A stretch of 64,000 nucleotides of DNA from Tetrahymena elliotti 4EA (Eukaryota; Ciliophora; Oligohymenophorea; Hymenostomatida; Tetrahymenidae): positions 93,441 to 157,440 of the forward strand of contig JH720331.1 of the NCBI GenBank assembly GCA_000231825.2, given 5' to 3'. Each line of letters begins with the position of its first letter. Positions within the stretch are counted from its first letter, which is position 1. The translations under genes were made by a program, and so were the position numbers. This document shows positions 1-15,700 of the stretch, in pieces. The notes below the pieces were generated by a model. That model did not search any database. It was not told the DNA's origin and saw only the letters and a list, made by a program, of their open reading frames with translations.

Positions 1-3000
1 CATTGAATGCTCAGAATATTTAATTTATTAATAATAAAATCACATTGCCATAAGATAATCAAGAAAAAAGAACATTCATCAGTGCTTAAATCATAAAGCT
101 GGAAAAATTTATATTTTAAAATAATGTTGTTGAATTGATCCCTCTTATCGGTAAATAATAATTAATTTTGAAAATAAATATATTTATTTAAAATTCTATT
201 TAAAAAAGGAAAAACTGAATCCTCTTTATATTTTTAAGCAAATATTACAAATTTAGATCTGAGTTAAAATGCCTTTTTTATTGATGAATCAAGTATAAAT
301 AATTTATTTTTAGATGTAGAATTTTTGTCTGCTATTCAAAGCACAACTTACTTAAATTTAGCATCATTCAAAATATCTTAAAATAAGCTATTTGCAAAAA
401 AATATGATCTTTCAACCTTTAATGATTACTTAACTAGTTTAAATTATAACTAAAATTAGTAACCACCTGATAACTAAATAAATGATTTAGATGTATACAT
501 TAATCCAAATTAAGAGTCTTAAAATTTTTTTTTCAATACAAAATACATTCAAACAATTTAGATAGAAGATGTAAATATAACAGATAATACAAATATCGGA
601 TTTTACTAGAGCTCTTACCTTAAGGTATTTAAAGCAAACTAGATAAAGTATAAAAATACTTGGCTTAATTAGTAATAACTTAATTCTGCATGTATAAAAA
701 TAACAGAATATAATGTTTTGTCATTTGAGCTTACAAATGTTTTTCTTGAAAACTTAAGTATGTAAAATGAATATTTAATTTATCTTAAAACCTCATAGTT
801 TTATTCAGCTAATTTAAAATAATTATCTTATTTTAATATCGACGGATTATCTGCCAAGAATATAAAAATATCTACATCCACTGAGTATAACTAGGCATCA
901 ATAATATTTTTAAATAGTTTATAATAAATTAAGATTTCTATAAATAAACTTAATGTATAGAACATCTTATTATAAACTCCTTTAAAAGTCTTTTATGACA
1001 TGGCTTCAGCTTTGAGTGTACTTGCCCCTTTTTCATAGGCAGTCATAACTAATTCAAATTTCCTTAATTTTTATACCTAAAGTATTAAGGTAATTTAATT
1101 GATATTTTAATATGGTTATTTTTATTAAATAGTTTCTTTTTGAAATATTTTTAATTTAAAAAATAGGAAGTGGTATTCTTGAATGTTTAAGATTTAATTA
1201 TGGATAAGAATAATTTTGAAAATAATTAATTTTAAACAAATGCTCCTTTAATTGGAACTAATGGAGGCTTTATGTTAATATAATCAAAATCTTTAAATAT
1301 GACAAATAATTATTTCTTTAGGGGATCAAGCTTAAATGGTGCAGCATTAACAATAACTCCTACTTCTTCTAACTCAAATTTTAATATTAAAAATTGTTAA
1401 TTCTCAAATTTAATTAGTTTTTAATATGGTGGGGCTGTTTACATAAATAACCCTCCTGCTAATACAACAGTATCTATCTAGGAATGTTAATTCACCTCCT
1501 TAATAGCTAGTGAAGGAGGATCAATCTATTCTTATTATACTGTTAACAAAGCTCTTAATGAAAATATACCTTAAAAACCAATAATAAACATCTCATAAAT
1601 TAGAGTAAATTAAACTTTTGCTAGTAGTTAAGGTAGCTTTATTTATCTTTAAAACATAAAATCAGCCTTAGATGATTTTTAATTAGATTTAAATGATCCT
1701 AATAAATATCAATAAAGTTAGATCTAATAATAGATACTAATTTAGTAATTAAATTAATTTTAAGCTATAGCAAGCATTTTTTCAGTCTTTAACTCAGACT
1801 TGGTTGTTTCTAATTCTAAATTACAAAGAGTATTCTCAAAATCAAATTAAAAGCTACCATCTGTTTTAAATTTATAATAAAAATCCTATGCAAATCTTTC
1901 AAATTTTAATGTTACTGAAGGAAGCTATTCTAATGGAGGAGCTTTATTAGTTGATACATAAAGCTAAATAAAGATAAATTTTGTACAAGTAAGTTAATTA
2001 AGGTAAATTAACTTAATATTAAATAAATATCAAATTTAAAATAAATTTTAAAATAAAAAAATAAAAGATATTAGAAACCAATAAGTTCTATGAGGTTAAT
2101 TTAAGAAACAAGTAAACCTGAATACTAACTTACCTAAAGTTAGCTTTAATCTTTAACAATAAGCACTTTTATGATAAGAGGTTCTTCTTAGTTTTAAATT
2201 TACTAATTGACAATGAACGAAAACTAATGTACTAACTTATTTTGTGTAGGAGGTGGTCTATCTTTAGTTGATTCGAAAGGAATTATAGATGAATCAACTT
2301 TTACTAATAATTTTTCTTAAAATAAAGGAGGAGGCATTTCTTTAATAAGTGTAGATGGCCAGGTTGAAATTAGGAATTCAAAGTGTTTATAAAATAATGC
2401 ATATTAAGAAGGAGGAGGATTATTTATTTACTAAAATGTAGACTAAATTTAACCCAATAATAAAATTCTGATTTAACACTCTAAATTCTTATTCAATAAT
2501 GCTTTATAAGGTGGTGGTTTATATTTAAATTCATTTTCTCTTACTAACAATGTAAAAAGTATTTAATGGATTGAAATTTCTGACAGTGAAATTATGAATA
2601 ACAAAGCTAGTTTCTTGGGTGGAGGTATGTAATATACTGGCTTTGATCCTTATATAGCTTCCTCTACAAAAATATCTTCTAATACTGCAGGTAAAACATT
2701 TTTAATATATTTATTGAGTAAGTAAATATTATTAAAAAGGTAAAAATTATGGAGGTGATCTCTTTTCTCGGCCTTTTAAATTGAAATTTAATTAAGATTT
2801 AACCAAAAAAAGTAATCAAAATAATGTTGAATATGAAATAAAATATGATCAAAATTTAAAAATGGAGAGATTGTAATTGGGTACACATGTTAGTGGAGGA
2901 TTGTTACCACACTTAATTTTTGAATTGGTTGATGAAAATAATTAGGTAATAGATAGTTCTTATTAATCAATTATCGGATCTCAGATATATGCTTAAATTT

Positions 3001-6000
3001 AGACTTATGGTGATTTTGATGAGAAAAATGCTTTCTAAATATCTTCAAGTCTTCAAAAAATATCCTTTACAAATTTTTTCAACTTAACAGATATAACAAT
3101 TACTGGAATTCCAAATTCATCTATTAGCATCTAATTATCTACACCATTCACAAATAATCCAAATTATCCTGAAAATAATTATTACTTTATCATAGATATT
3201 TACCTAAGATAATGTGTTTAGGGAGAAGTCTTTAAAAAAGGATTAGTAGTTCATCAATAAAAATCGTTTACAATTTATGGATGCTCTGAATGTCCTTCTG
3301 GATAGTAATGTATATTTAATCTAAATATATTTTTCAATTTCTTTTTTTAAATTTAGATATTCACTTGCAATTCCAGACTTAAAGAAACCCATATTCGAGT
3401 GCTAAAAATGTATTGCAAATAGTGATTGCAAAGGAGGTAATGTAATAAGTATTAAATAAGGATTTTGGAGATAAAATAATTAAACTGATGAGATTTATAG
3501 ATGTATCAATAAAGAAAATAATTGCTAAGGCGGTACTTAGAACTTTACTTGCAATACTGGTCATATAGGTCCTCTCTGTGAGTCTTGTGATATTGAAAAT
3601 GGATATTCACGTGAAGGTGATTTCTAATGTTCAGTATGTGGAGATATTGTCAACAATACATTTAAAGTTATAGGCCTGATTATGTTATATGTAATAAATT
3701 TATTTTATATTAATTTATCATCCTAAATTTTATAAATTATAATTAACTCTAAATAGGTTGTATGTGCAAAACTCAGTGTTGATGGAGTGCTTTCAAGAGT
3801 CATGTTTATTATTAAAAGGAAAAAGGAAATCAAATAATAAGCAGAAAAATTAGGCGCAACCAAACAGTTTATCAAAAATCAAATCAACAAAGAGGAAGTT
3901 AATGCTTCTATCTTGCTTAAACTCATTATTAGTTACTTTTAAATCATTATGGTTATTACCACTTTTTAGATTAGCTTTCCAAGCTATTTTAACAGTCCTA
4001 TTGATGCAATAGGTAATCCAACAGTGTAGGTTTTATATTCATTTGAATGCTTTTTCCATAATATTTCAGTTTAAATTGGGGTAAATATCATCTACGTTTA
4101 GTTTATTGCTTCAGTTTGTTTACCAATCTTATGTGTGCTAGTTTTTATTTTCACAGGTTTAATTAAGTATAGAAATAATGCTTACTTAAAAAGGTTTTAC
4201 ATATCAACTTCTTTAATTTACTGTCTGATGTATTTCTAGCCTAGTATTTATAAAGATGCGATTAGCATTTTAAGCTGCAGGAGTATTGGTAAATTTTATT
4301 TAGATTTTGATTTTTCAAATTTATTACAAATTTAAAATAAATTAGGAAATTAAAAATATATACAGTATAATGTATTATACACCTGTGACACTGATGACCA
4401 TATCTTATGGTCACTATCTTTAATATTACCAATATTGCTACTCATATCTGTATTTATACCTGGTTTTATTATGTATAAAGTTTACAAATCAAAAGACTCC
4501 TTCCTGAAAAGAAAGAATTACACATTTATAATTGGTGAATATGAAATGAATGATAAAAAAAAAATCTGGTACTGGGAGTTTATCAAAATGTATATGAAGC
4601 TTCTCATTATGTCTATTCTTATTATTTATGAATACTCAATACCAAATAAAGTAAATATTTAAATGCATTAATTTTCTTAGGAAAAATATTTTTATTATTT
4701 CAAAAGATTTTGTTTATACTCTTGATTGTTGTTTTATATGGTTTCTTCTTGGTTAAGATCTAACCTTATTCTGGATAGTTGTATAATAAAATTGATATTT
4801 ATTCAACATTTGTTCTAACTACATCCATATACTTGGCATTTATTGCTTATGAAAATAAAGAAAATAATGGTTGGTTACTCTCTTCAATAATTGGAATAGC
4901 TTTATTGAACTTTGTATTTTTATGCTGGTGCTTCAAAAAGCTATTACTTGCATACATTCCTATTATGAAAAAGACATATTTCGAATTTAAGTTTTTATGC
5001 TTTAAATTATCTCCATGCCAATGTTTTTATTCTAAATAAACAGCTACAATTTATAAATTTTAAAAGCTTGTAAAGTTAGTACAAAATGAGCTCAAAAAAA
5101 GAAATATTATTAATGCATGGACAGGTAAAATAAAAGTTCCCTTAGAGAATATAATTGATTTGATTATTTAGGGAAGAGAACAAATGAAAAATGGCTCTAA
5201 ATTAGATTTGAATACGTCAATGAAAAATAAAAGTTAAGCAAAAATTGTGTCTGCGAAAAAAATAAATCTGTAAAGTGAAAAGCAGATAGCAGCTGATGAT
5301 TATGATGATCATAACAAAATTTAAATGCAAGCCTAATTCCAAAATCAAATTAAATCAGAAAATTAAATTGTAATTTTTTATTTAATTTAATTTTTATTAA
5401 CTCTCTTTCATTATTTTTAGGAGTCTGTAAATCTTGATTTCCCAAGTGAAAATCTAATAGCCTTTTAAAGTTAAAATCAATCAATTAATTAAATGGTAGC
5501 TCATCAAATGCCTCAAAGTTATTTACAGAATGAAGAATTCAGAGTAAAGATAAATAAATTAAAAAGCACTTCAATAATATAAGATTTCGGAACGAATAGA
5601 CATCTTCTAGAAATTGCTCCTATTTCAAGTAGATTTGAAGATAATATTGGAACTTATAGAAATATCTAATCTCCTATGAATGAGAAATCAACTGAAAATG
5701 ATTAAATCACTAGCTTAAAAAGGTTAATTTATCTAGATAATACATCACCTAAGAGTTATTTAACCACTATTGAGAGATAAATATAAAATCAAAATCAGAT
5801 AATATTAGAAACCCCTAATGATTCAGAACATGATTAGTAATCTATACCAATCCCAATGGAATACTTCAACATTAAAAATGAAAACACTCACCAAAATGTC
5901 TAAAAACTGAAAAGAAGCATGACTTAACAGGAAATTTAAAGGAAAAATAGCAATAATAATGATATTGAAAATTAATTAATAAATAAAATCTAAAACAACT

Positions 6001-6302
6001 CAGAAAAGAAATCAAAAGATAGTATTGAAAATGAGGATAATTATAAACTGAGCTGCTCAATAGAGGAAGAGCTCAATAGTAATTAAAATAACTAGAAAGA
6101 GATGCATATCAAAAAGCTTTGTAGAGATATTCAAAAAGTGAATATATAAAGTTAAAATTAAGAAAGTAAAAATTCTTAAAATTTAAAAATAGAAGAAAGA
6201 GAAAATCTATAAAATTTTGAATCAAATTAGCTGATGAACTTAACAAAAAGCAGTTATGATATTTTATAAAAAGAGTAAATATCTCCTGAATCCTAGTCCT
6301 GA
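1..6302 (+). CDS. Large beta-helix/cysteine-rich multi-pass membrane protein (5' end outside window)
   Basis: Partial gene that enters from the left edge and ends at TGA 6300-6302. The ectodomain (to about 3250) carries repeated Gly-Gly-Ala/Gly-Gly-Gly turns of the Pmp/pectin-lyase-like parallel beta-helix type (GGAVYI near 1430, GGALL near 1936, GGGISL near 2327, GGGLFI near 2412, GGGLYL near 2510). A Cys-rich segment with C-x2-C pairs follows (about 3281-3650, including CSECPSGQQC). About 3660-5000 encodes several hydrophobic segments, with a conserved motif (YWEFIKMYMKLLI) near 4580. The tail (5040-6302) is hydrophilic, rich in Gln, Asn and Lys, and probably cytoplasmic. Several short introns are present (for example near 2700, 3320, 4660 and 5370), but I did not fix every boundary. 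It is a paralogue of the next gene. Similar predicted proteins are numerous in Tetrahymena; their function is unknown, and adhesion or surface sensing is my inference. Confidence 0.75.
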
Positions 6303-6790
6303 ATTAAAGAATAACTGAAAATTATTATTATTATTTAATTTAATTTAAATCATTTTTGTCTATTTTTAATTTTGGAATATACTGAAATTTTGTATTTTTT
6401 TGTTATTATTTTTTTCTCTGCCTACTCTTTTACTCTTCAATCACATTTGTACTTCAAAATTTTATTAAAAATGAAATTTAAACCTTACTATTTTTAGCTT
6501 AGAAAAATTTTACAGAAGAATGTTTCACAACTATTACCAATTAAAAATAAAAGAAATTAAGTGTTTATAAAAATACAAAAAAAAGGTAGAAAACGAAAAA
6601 GAATATTTCAAATTTTTAAAAATGTGTTTACATTTTCTAATTTTAAAATTAAACGACAAATTAGTTTTTATTTTATATGTTAGTATATTTATTTCAATTA
6701 CACTGCTTTTACATTAAATTTTAGCAAATAAGTAAATTAATTAATCTTAAAAAAAGTAAAAATTGATAATTAATAATAAAAAATAATAAA

Positions 6791-9700
6791 ATGAATCCAA
6801 ACACTATTTTTTTAATACTATTTCTATCGCATATTTCTAAAGTACTTTTTGCATAAAATAATGATTGCTGTAAATGCAGAGACTAACAGCCATAGTTATG
6901 CACTTGTGATACTAATTATAGCTATTGCATTACTGAAAATAATGAATGCATAGATCTGAATTAAGATTAAATGTGGAGCAATAATATAGCTGCAGGAGTA
7001 AAAAAAGGATATTGTATTTAATCAGGATCCTAAATTTATGAATAAACATTTGGAGACTATTAAAGTAACTTATTTTTATTTATAAATTTTATAAATATTA
7101 CTATTTTTAGATATACTAGGAAATTTCTATTCGAAATAAAGAGATAGCATTGTTTTATATTTAGCAACATGCTTTGAGTATAAAGATGGTTTTTTAAAAA
7201 ATGAACTTTTTATTCACCTTTTAGGTAAAAATAGCTAAGGTTTCAATATGAAAACAGACACTTAAGAGTGTGTGAATGAGGGAAACTTTAAATAAAAACA
7301 AGATTAAATCAAATACTGTTGTGTAGAACATTGTGAATCTATTTTTTGTCTTGATAAATCATCTAAAAAAAAATGTGTCAGCTCAGAGGAGTTGTTTGAT
7401 AAAGATGAAATTAATAAAAAATATTCATATTACTAAGATAAATCAGTTGCGAAATATATGTAAAGTATGTTTGAAAAAGAAAAGAATAAATATATTGGCG
7501 TTTATACAGATACATCATGCATAAAAAGAGAAATGGTTGAGAAAATACCTTTTTATTCATGCTTTCATTAGCAAAATAACAACGTTTGTATACAGAATGA
7601 AAAATATTGTGTTTTAATAACAAAAAATGAAGATGGCCCAATAGTAATTTAAATTTTGTTTAAAAGCTATGAATAAAATAATTCAATAAAAATTAGGGAA
7701 AGACAGAGGATGGTAGGTGCGTTTTTAAGGACGTGTATTATTCAAATATCAAATATTGCTATCAAGATATAGAAGTTGGTTTTAAAACAAACTACTGCAT
7801 ATATAAAGACCCAACTAGAACTGAAGATTAATTTATCTGTGTAAACTTAGATGATAATTAATTTGAAGGTAAAATTAGAGGAGCAGATGAAAATGGAAGA
7901 TGCATTTTATCTTAAGATGATAATTCTTTATTGTAAATAGCATTAATTTAATAATACTTTATTTTAATTAAAATTATTTCTTAGTTGCTCATTTGGGTAT
8001 TGCAAAAAACTAAATAAGAAATATTTATCTAATTGTTTAAATATTTCTGCTGAGATGGATTATAATAAATACCAAAATAGAATCTCAAGTTATGGATTTT
8101 TTAGATATTGCGGAGATGGTGAAAATGAATTTGCAATTGCGTGTGCTTCAAACTATTGCATCCCTTAAAGTTTTTAAAGATACTTTTACTTTTATTCAGA
8201 TTAAACTGAAAAGTATAGATCTTAAAACAGTTAGACGAGATGCAGTGAAAATGAATAATCAATTTTTTGGAAAAACCATTAATCATTTTTGCCTAAATCC
8301 TAGTTCATTTAAAAATTATGATAATATTATTGAGTGCTTTGGTGATTATTGCATAAAGTAAACATAAGATCAGAAAAAAATTGTATGGGAGTGTGCTCCA
8401 TTAGATTACAAAGATATAAATAGATAAGTCAAGCTTGCAGATTATTTCTGTAGTTCATATGATTCTTAATTTAAAGGTTTTTTTTTATTATTATTTAAAT
8501 GTTATAAACCTTTCTCTTATAAAAATAGACAAATTAAATATTTCGTCTCTAAGATGTGCTTCAAATTTTACAAATCAAATTTGCCTTTATAAAGAAGAGC
8601 CCACAAATTTATTTAAATGTAGATATTTTAAATCATATTCATTTTAAGATGATTCAAATAATATGATTTCTCAGCCAGGTTTAAATTCCCTAGGTTTTAT
8701 TGGGAGAGCATCTAATGACGGCAGCTGCTAGAAATTTAATGATCCAGAAAAATCTGTTTACTGTGATAACGCTAATTGTCTAAATAAAGATTAAATGTGT
8801 TAATCTTTTGATGTTTTTTATGTTGGAAAGGATTTATAAACTAGGTGTTTGGAAGAAAGAGATAAAAAAAATGAAGCCATTTTGTGTAATACTACGTACA
8901 AAATATTTATGTTTATTTATTAAACTAACTCAATATATTATAAAATATAGGCATTGTTTTTCAAATACAATTAAAAAGTCAAATTAAAATGATTAAAATA
9001 CAAACAGTTAGGACTAAACATCAAATGATAGCTTTGATGAGGAACAAGAAAATAGCTTTTATGACCCTTTAGACTATGGCTATGAAGGTTTCTTAAGATT
9101 TTTAGGCTAAAAAGATGTTTCAGAAAAGCTCAAAATAGCAAACAATTTTAAAATTAGTAATAGACTTCTTTTTGGAAAGAAAGATGAAAATAAAAATAAG
9201 GAAGACCTAAAAAAAAATCCTTATTTTTGTGAAAAAATAAGTCTAGAGAATCATATAATTGGTATTTAATAATTTAATAACTCTTTTAACATTTAATCCT
9301 ATAAACTATTAACTAATAGGAGTAGAAAAATAAAGCGGAGCATGTATTTATGATGCAAATTCTGGATAAGAAGCTGTAATTAATTATTAAACTCATCAAT
9401 TTCAATTCAATAATACTTATTATTTTACCTATTTATTTAGCAAAACTGTATTGTTGGAGAATATTGCCTTTAAATGGTAAATGGAAAAAATAAATGTGTA
9501 CCTATGGATGGGGAAATCATTTGTACTGATTCGCAATAGAATTGTGTGACAAAGCAAGATTGGTAAAAGTGTAAAATGTGCAAAAAAGGTTAATGCTTCT
9601 AGGGTTTAGAGGGCTCTCCTTGTTTAGAATTTAACAAATTAGGTTCTTAAACATGTATGGATTTTGATGGTAATTTAATTACAGAAAAAAAGAAAATAAA

Positions 9701-12700
9701 AAAGTTAAAAAATCAATTAATAAAAATAGGAAAATGTTAAAATTTTGATTCAAGAAACTGTCGAGCTTGTCCTGAAGGTACTTGCTTAGATCTAAGACTA
9801 AGTAATTTCATTAAAAAGATAGTATATTTAATTTTTTTTAAATATTAATTTAGGAGCTTGTATCTAAACCAATAAGTTTAAATTAAAATCTAATTAATGC
9901 TTAAAATTTAAAGCTGTTGATGTCCCTTGTATATTATATGATTTAGATAACTATAATAACGATTCCAAAATTTAATGTACTGACCCTACAGGAAGATGCA
10001 TAAATATGTTAGATAAAAAAGCTGTTTGTTAATCTTGCCCACGCTTTTACAATTAACCAGGTAATAATAAATGCTATGGATTAAAAGAATAAAATGAACT
10101 TTTAAATGAATACTAAAATAAGACCTCTACAAATTTTAGTTTAAATGTTGCTTATTAGAGTATAAAGGGGTGTCCTACAGGGTATTAAAATTAGTTTATT
10201 TTTAATCATTTGATATATATTTTATAATTAAAATAAAGCTGCTACTAATGTACAAGCAATGCTTGGTGTACATAATGTTAAGATTAGTACTTACTTTACA
10301 GGAATAATGATCTTAAAACATAATATTGTGTATTTGTTAATATCTTGAATAATTATAAAGATATCTAATAAATGAACTACAAGAATAATACAAAATAAAC
10401 TGCACAAATATAATGCTACATTAATTCTATATATCCGTAAATTTTAAATGAATAGTGTTGATTATAAATTGTTTTTTTTATATTAGGGAAGGAAGATAAT
10501 TTTTATATAAATAAGAGTTTTATTATTGCTACTATTTTATTTTAAAGTATGAAGGAGTAATTAGACTAGCATAATTATTTGAAGAGACAGTAATCTTGGA
10601 AATAAACATAGATTAAAATACATTATAAGTTGGAAATGATAAGCAGTCAATTTCAAAATAATGTAACAGGATTAATTTAGAGCATAATTTTAATGATAAA
10701 AAATCTTAATTAATAGGTAAAGAAGGATGCTTAACATGCTAATAAAAAGCTTCATAACGCATTTGCTTGAAATGCTAAGATGGGTTTACTTTAGATTTCA
10801 AAAATAATTAGTGTAAAAAATGCCCTGAAAAATGTGTTAGCTGCTTTTATGGAGGGCTGTACAATTTATAGACTGTAAACTGGTCTAAAGAATAAATGAT
10901 TCTAAAATAGCTTGATATATCTAAATTATCAATAGAATAATATAGACTCGTATGTGAGGAGTGTGAATCTTATAATTCATTAGTTTTAAATTAAGATTTC
11001 AGTGGTTGTGAATAATGTGGAGAAAATTGCAGTATATGTAGCTGGGGTAAAATATTTCAATTATTATATTTCTTATCATAATAAATAAAAATAATAAGGA
11101 AACTAAAATTTCAACATTACAAATTTATTTGATCTTAATTTGGGTCTTTATCAAGGAGATAAATTCTTTAACATAAAGAAATGTGTGTAATGTAAAGATG
11201 GGTTCATCTTCAATATTGACTGTAACAAATTTCTTAATTTAAATAAATCAAAATTTCTTCTATTTTAAAATAAATTTTATGAATAACATTTGATTTTAAT
11301 ATATTAGAAGTTACTTGTGTTAAAAAGCTTTAAGATGATTGCGTTGAAGAAATATTTTTTGAATCAAGCACTACTCTCACCAAATAAAATGTTATTTATG
11401 AATTGAGACCATTCACTAGTGATTAATGGTTTTTTACAAACTCTTATAATAATTATGCTTAGGGTTGTCTTTTATGTGATGCTTAAACCTCAATTCTTGT
11501 CTTTGAATAAGGAACAAATGCTACTGTTTGTAAAAAAAAAACTGAGTTTGCATAACAAGACCTTGATGCAATTTTTGAGTATTGCAAAGTACCAATATTA
11601 TATGTTATTTATCCTCAATAAAATATAAATAATGAACCTGTGAAACCAATTTATGATATGATAACATGCAGAGAATGTGTTTAAAATTATAGCTTTGATT
11701 TTAATACAAATAAATGTACTATTATTTGTAAATCTTAAATATATAATTGCTAGAAATGTTATAATTATAAAACCTAAAGTATTGATCTATTTTAATGCAC
11801 TTAGTGCTAAAATGGCTAGATTCCTACATAAGGGGGTTGTTTAGACTGCCCTAAAGGATGTGGATCTTGCTTTGAAGGTGATTATGTTATAAATTTTACA
11901 AAATAAATCATCAGTATGAGGCCATAAAACTCTTTAGAATAAAAGCTTGCTCAACTAAATAATAAAGATATTGGTAAGATGTGCACCTCATGTACAGATA
12001 GCTATTACTTTGATTATGATAAAAAGAGGTGCATCAATGTTTAGTGTGGAGATTTTTGCTATGATTGCATTCAATATAAGAAAAAAAGTAAGTGTATAAA
12101 TTGTGATAAAGTATCAATTATGAAGAAAATAAGCTCAATATTAGGTTACATAACTGACTTCTACTTTTAGAATATGGAAAAGAAAATAGATTAAATGTTA
12201 AATTATAATGAAGAACAAAACAACTGCTTTATTTGCCCTCTTTTGTAAGAAATATTTTAACTTTTTTTAATTATTTCATTCAATATTTTTAATCTAAAAA
12301 TTTTTTAAATAAATAAATACTTAAAATATATTTAGGTGTAATGGGTGTTTATATTACAAACTTTCTAATAATCCACTAAGTCTGTATAGTGCTAAATGTT
12401 TAGGTTGTAATTAAAGTATCACTGGAATTAAATTAGAACCAGGCTATAGTTGGAGATATGATGTTAAGAATAAAAAGTGCTTACTATGTAAATTAGATGA
12501 TAAAGCTTGCTATTGGGAAAAAAAAACAGAAATTTATGTTACATGTGGGTCAAAAGAAGAAGCGATAGGATAGGGATTATAGAATAATCCATATAATTTA
12601 CAAAGAGCAGATGAAATAAATTGGGATAAAATAATTGTAAATGAAATGGATTTTTTAAGAGCAGTTGTTATTTACAATGAAATAGGTTTATAAAAGCTTG

Positions 12701-15700
12701 AAGTTAAGTTAAACTTTATTCCTAGTACCAGTGATTGTCAATTTTCTGAAAATGTTAAAATAGAAAGCAATTTAATGTAAAAAGTTTTTACTCTGAAAGA
12801 GTTTAAAATAACACTTTAAACATTTAATCCTTTGAACCCTGAAGAAAAAAATTAAAGAAGATTAATTTTACTTGCAAGATAAATTAAATTAATCGGTTTT
12901 ACACACATTAATATTTACAGGATAGATTGGAAGATTATACTGGAAGATTTAAAGCCTTCAGGGTTTATATTTGATTCACCTATTATTACAAGTGTTAAGA
13001 TTGTTAATAACACTTTCTCTAATCCATCAGGGTTTAATTAATATCTTGCTAATTTATTTGATTTACAAATATTTAATCTTCAGAAATAGCTTACTATCAT
13101 AAATGCAGCTTTTAGCAATTTCACAAATCAAAACTTTGAATTGATAAAGATTTACACAAAATAATTCTATGAAACAAAAAATTAGGTAGATTTACAAAGA
13201 TTTGATTTGAGTGATACTTTAAATGTTACTATTAACAATTTGCACTTACAAAAAGTAACGTCTTATTTGTTTTTTAAATTAATAATTATTTATTTTTTAT
13301 GAAAAGAACACTTTTAAGAATTCAAATTTCATCAAATTTTCCTCAAAAAAATTATTTTTATTGTTTGAGGACAGTCTTCTAAGCAACAATAATCTTGGCT
13401 AAAACAGTGTTTTTTTCTAAATAGATTAGAAAGAAAATATTGCAGTCATATCTATTTGGAATGATATTAAGATAGTTTAAAATACAATATAGTCTCAGTT
13501 TTGTTTTTATGTGATCTAGACTTTCATAAGAAATGAGATAAAAAATATTTTATTTGAAGAGAATAATATAACCAGTAAAAGTATCAAGCTTGGCATGTTT
13601 TAAGCTAATAAAGTATGGGCTTAAACACTATATTTGAAAAAAAATACAATTAAAAACTAAAACATATTTACATATCTACCATAGAAATCTAGCAAAATTT
13701 ATTACAATCCTGAATATGAAGAACTCGATAAGTTATGGGAACCTATAGCTGACGAATTCTATGATTATGACAGCTATTTGCCTGGTTCAGAAAAAATTAT
13801 ATTCTAGCTTTTAGATGTATATATATTAAATAACACTATGAGTAAAGATGGTCCCTTATTATTAGAACTAAATGGAAATGCTTAAAATTTTGGAAAAGTT
13901 AATTTAAGATAAATAACTTTTGATTGTGGAAATAATTTAGAACAAAAATAATTCTAAAACTTATTTTAAATAAAAAAAGTAAATTAGCTATTCATTGATA
14001 AACTATAAATTTGCAATAATAATAACTCAAAATTTATAGATATAAATGAAATAAATATTCTAAATATAAACGCCTTAGATATTTAATAGGAGGATGGTAA
14101 TTAAATAAAAAATCCCCAAATTTATATTGAAAATGTTAATTAATATATTCTTTTTAGAAATATTTTTATGAGAAATCTCTTTATTCAGACCACTTTAATA
14201 GAAATCATTATCAACACAGAAAAAACTGTTAACTTAAATATTATCAATTTCCAAGCATAAAATAACTAATTATCTATTTTTGATCAATCAGATGAGGTCA
14301 ATTTGATTTCTATTACATCAAATTCTGTTCTTGATATTTTTATAAGATCTTCAAACTTTGCTAGCAACACTTTATCAACTTAGAAAAAAGTAAATTTTTA
14401 TTTAATTTTATTTTTACAAAATCTTAAAATCTTATCAATTTAAAATTTATTACTAAAACTTTCATTTATTTTAAGAAAATAAAACAAGAAGCAACCATTC
14501 AAATCAAATACTGATTTTTCTTCTAAAGCTAGATATTTTAACATATTTTTATAAAAATAAATTAGATTTTTAAATATTCTTCAAATGGAATTCTGATAAA
14601 TTCAGAGCAATCCAAATTAACTTTAAAAGATGTTTTATTTGAGAATAATAATGCTTTACAAGGATATAGTTAGTTGGTAATCATAGCAAATCAAGTTTTT
14701 GTTGAAGGTTGCACATTTTTAAATTCAAATATTTAGTAAAAAGAAACACCTTAAATTTTGACAGAAATTCAAGGAGGAGCACTTTATTGCAAATCTATCT
14801 TGTTAACTATTATCAAAAGCAGTTTTACAAACTCATTTTCTTTTAAAGGAGGAGCAATCTTTTGGGAACCAAGATATAATGCAGTCCTTAGGGTTAATGA
14901 TTCATAATTCAAAAATAATTAAGCTTAAATAGAAAATAAATATAGCGAAGGAGGAGCAATATATATAGAATCAGGAAATTAAAATTAACTTGATGTTTAA
15001 CTCAATAATATATTTGCAGAAAATAATTTTTCAAATTAAAATGGTGGATTTTTAAGTATGAGTTACTCTCGTAGAAGAGTAGCAGTTTTAATAAATTAGT
15101 CATAATTATTTAATAATTTTGCTATTAATGGTGGAATTATTAGTATAGACGCTGCCTTTGGATCATAAGGTTATCTTATATTTGATTATGTGCAGATATT
15201 TTTTGATTTAAATGTTTTCTCAAGCAAGATTAGACTAGCTATTAATCATATAAATTATGTTAAACCAAATCAAATATCTTAAATTTCTTTTACCAATTTA
15301 AAATCTGTAGAATTTAAAGAGGTATATACAAGCAGCTCTCAACAAATATCAATAGACAAAGATATTTTAATCAATAGAATTGTCTTTCAGCCACTAATTT
15401 AGTTTTAATTTTGCAATACTTTTTTTGCTGTGTAGTCTGTTTTTTAAGACATAGTAGTTTTCTAGACTTTCATTGAGGTGATCAAAGCGACATCAATACA
15501 CATTAAAAAAACAACAATTAGTAATGTTTAAACCTTAAAAGAATATTATCTTAAAAATCTTTAAAAGCTATTTTATGATTCTCATTAAATTTTAAATGAT
15601 CCTTATTACTAAATAATACTTGAGTCCAAGTATTATCCACAAGAAAAAAGTTGTTTGATTCTACTTGATGCAAGTTAGATTATTTAAATAAATTAATCAA

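Noticed and set aside
7333..8647. Several short standard-code frames in both directions
   Set aside because: They are fragments or shadows of the giant Cys-rich gene, which reads through TAA and TAG.
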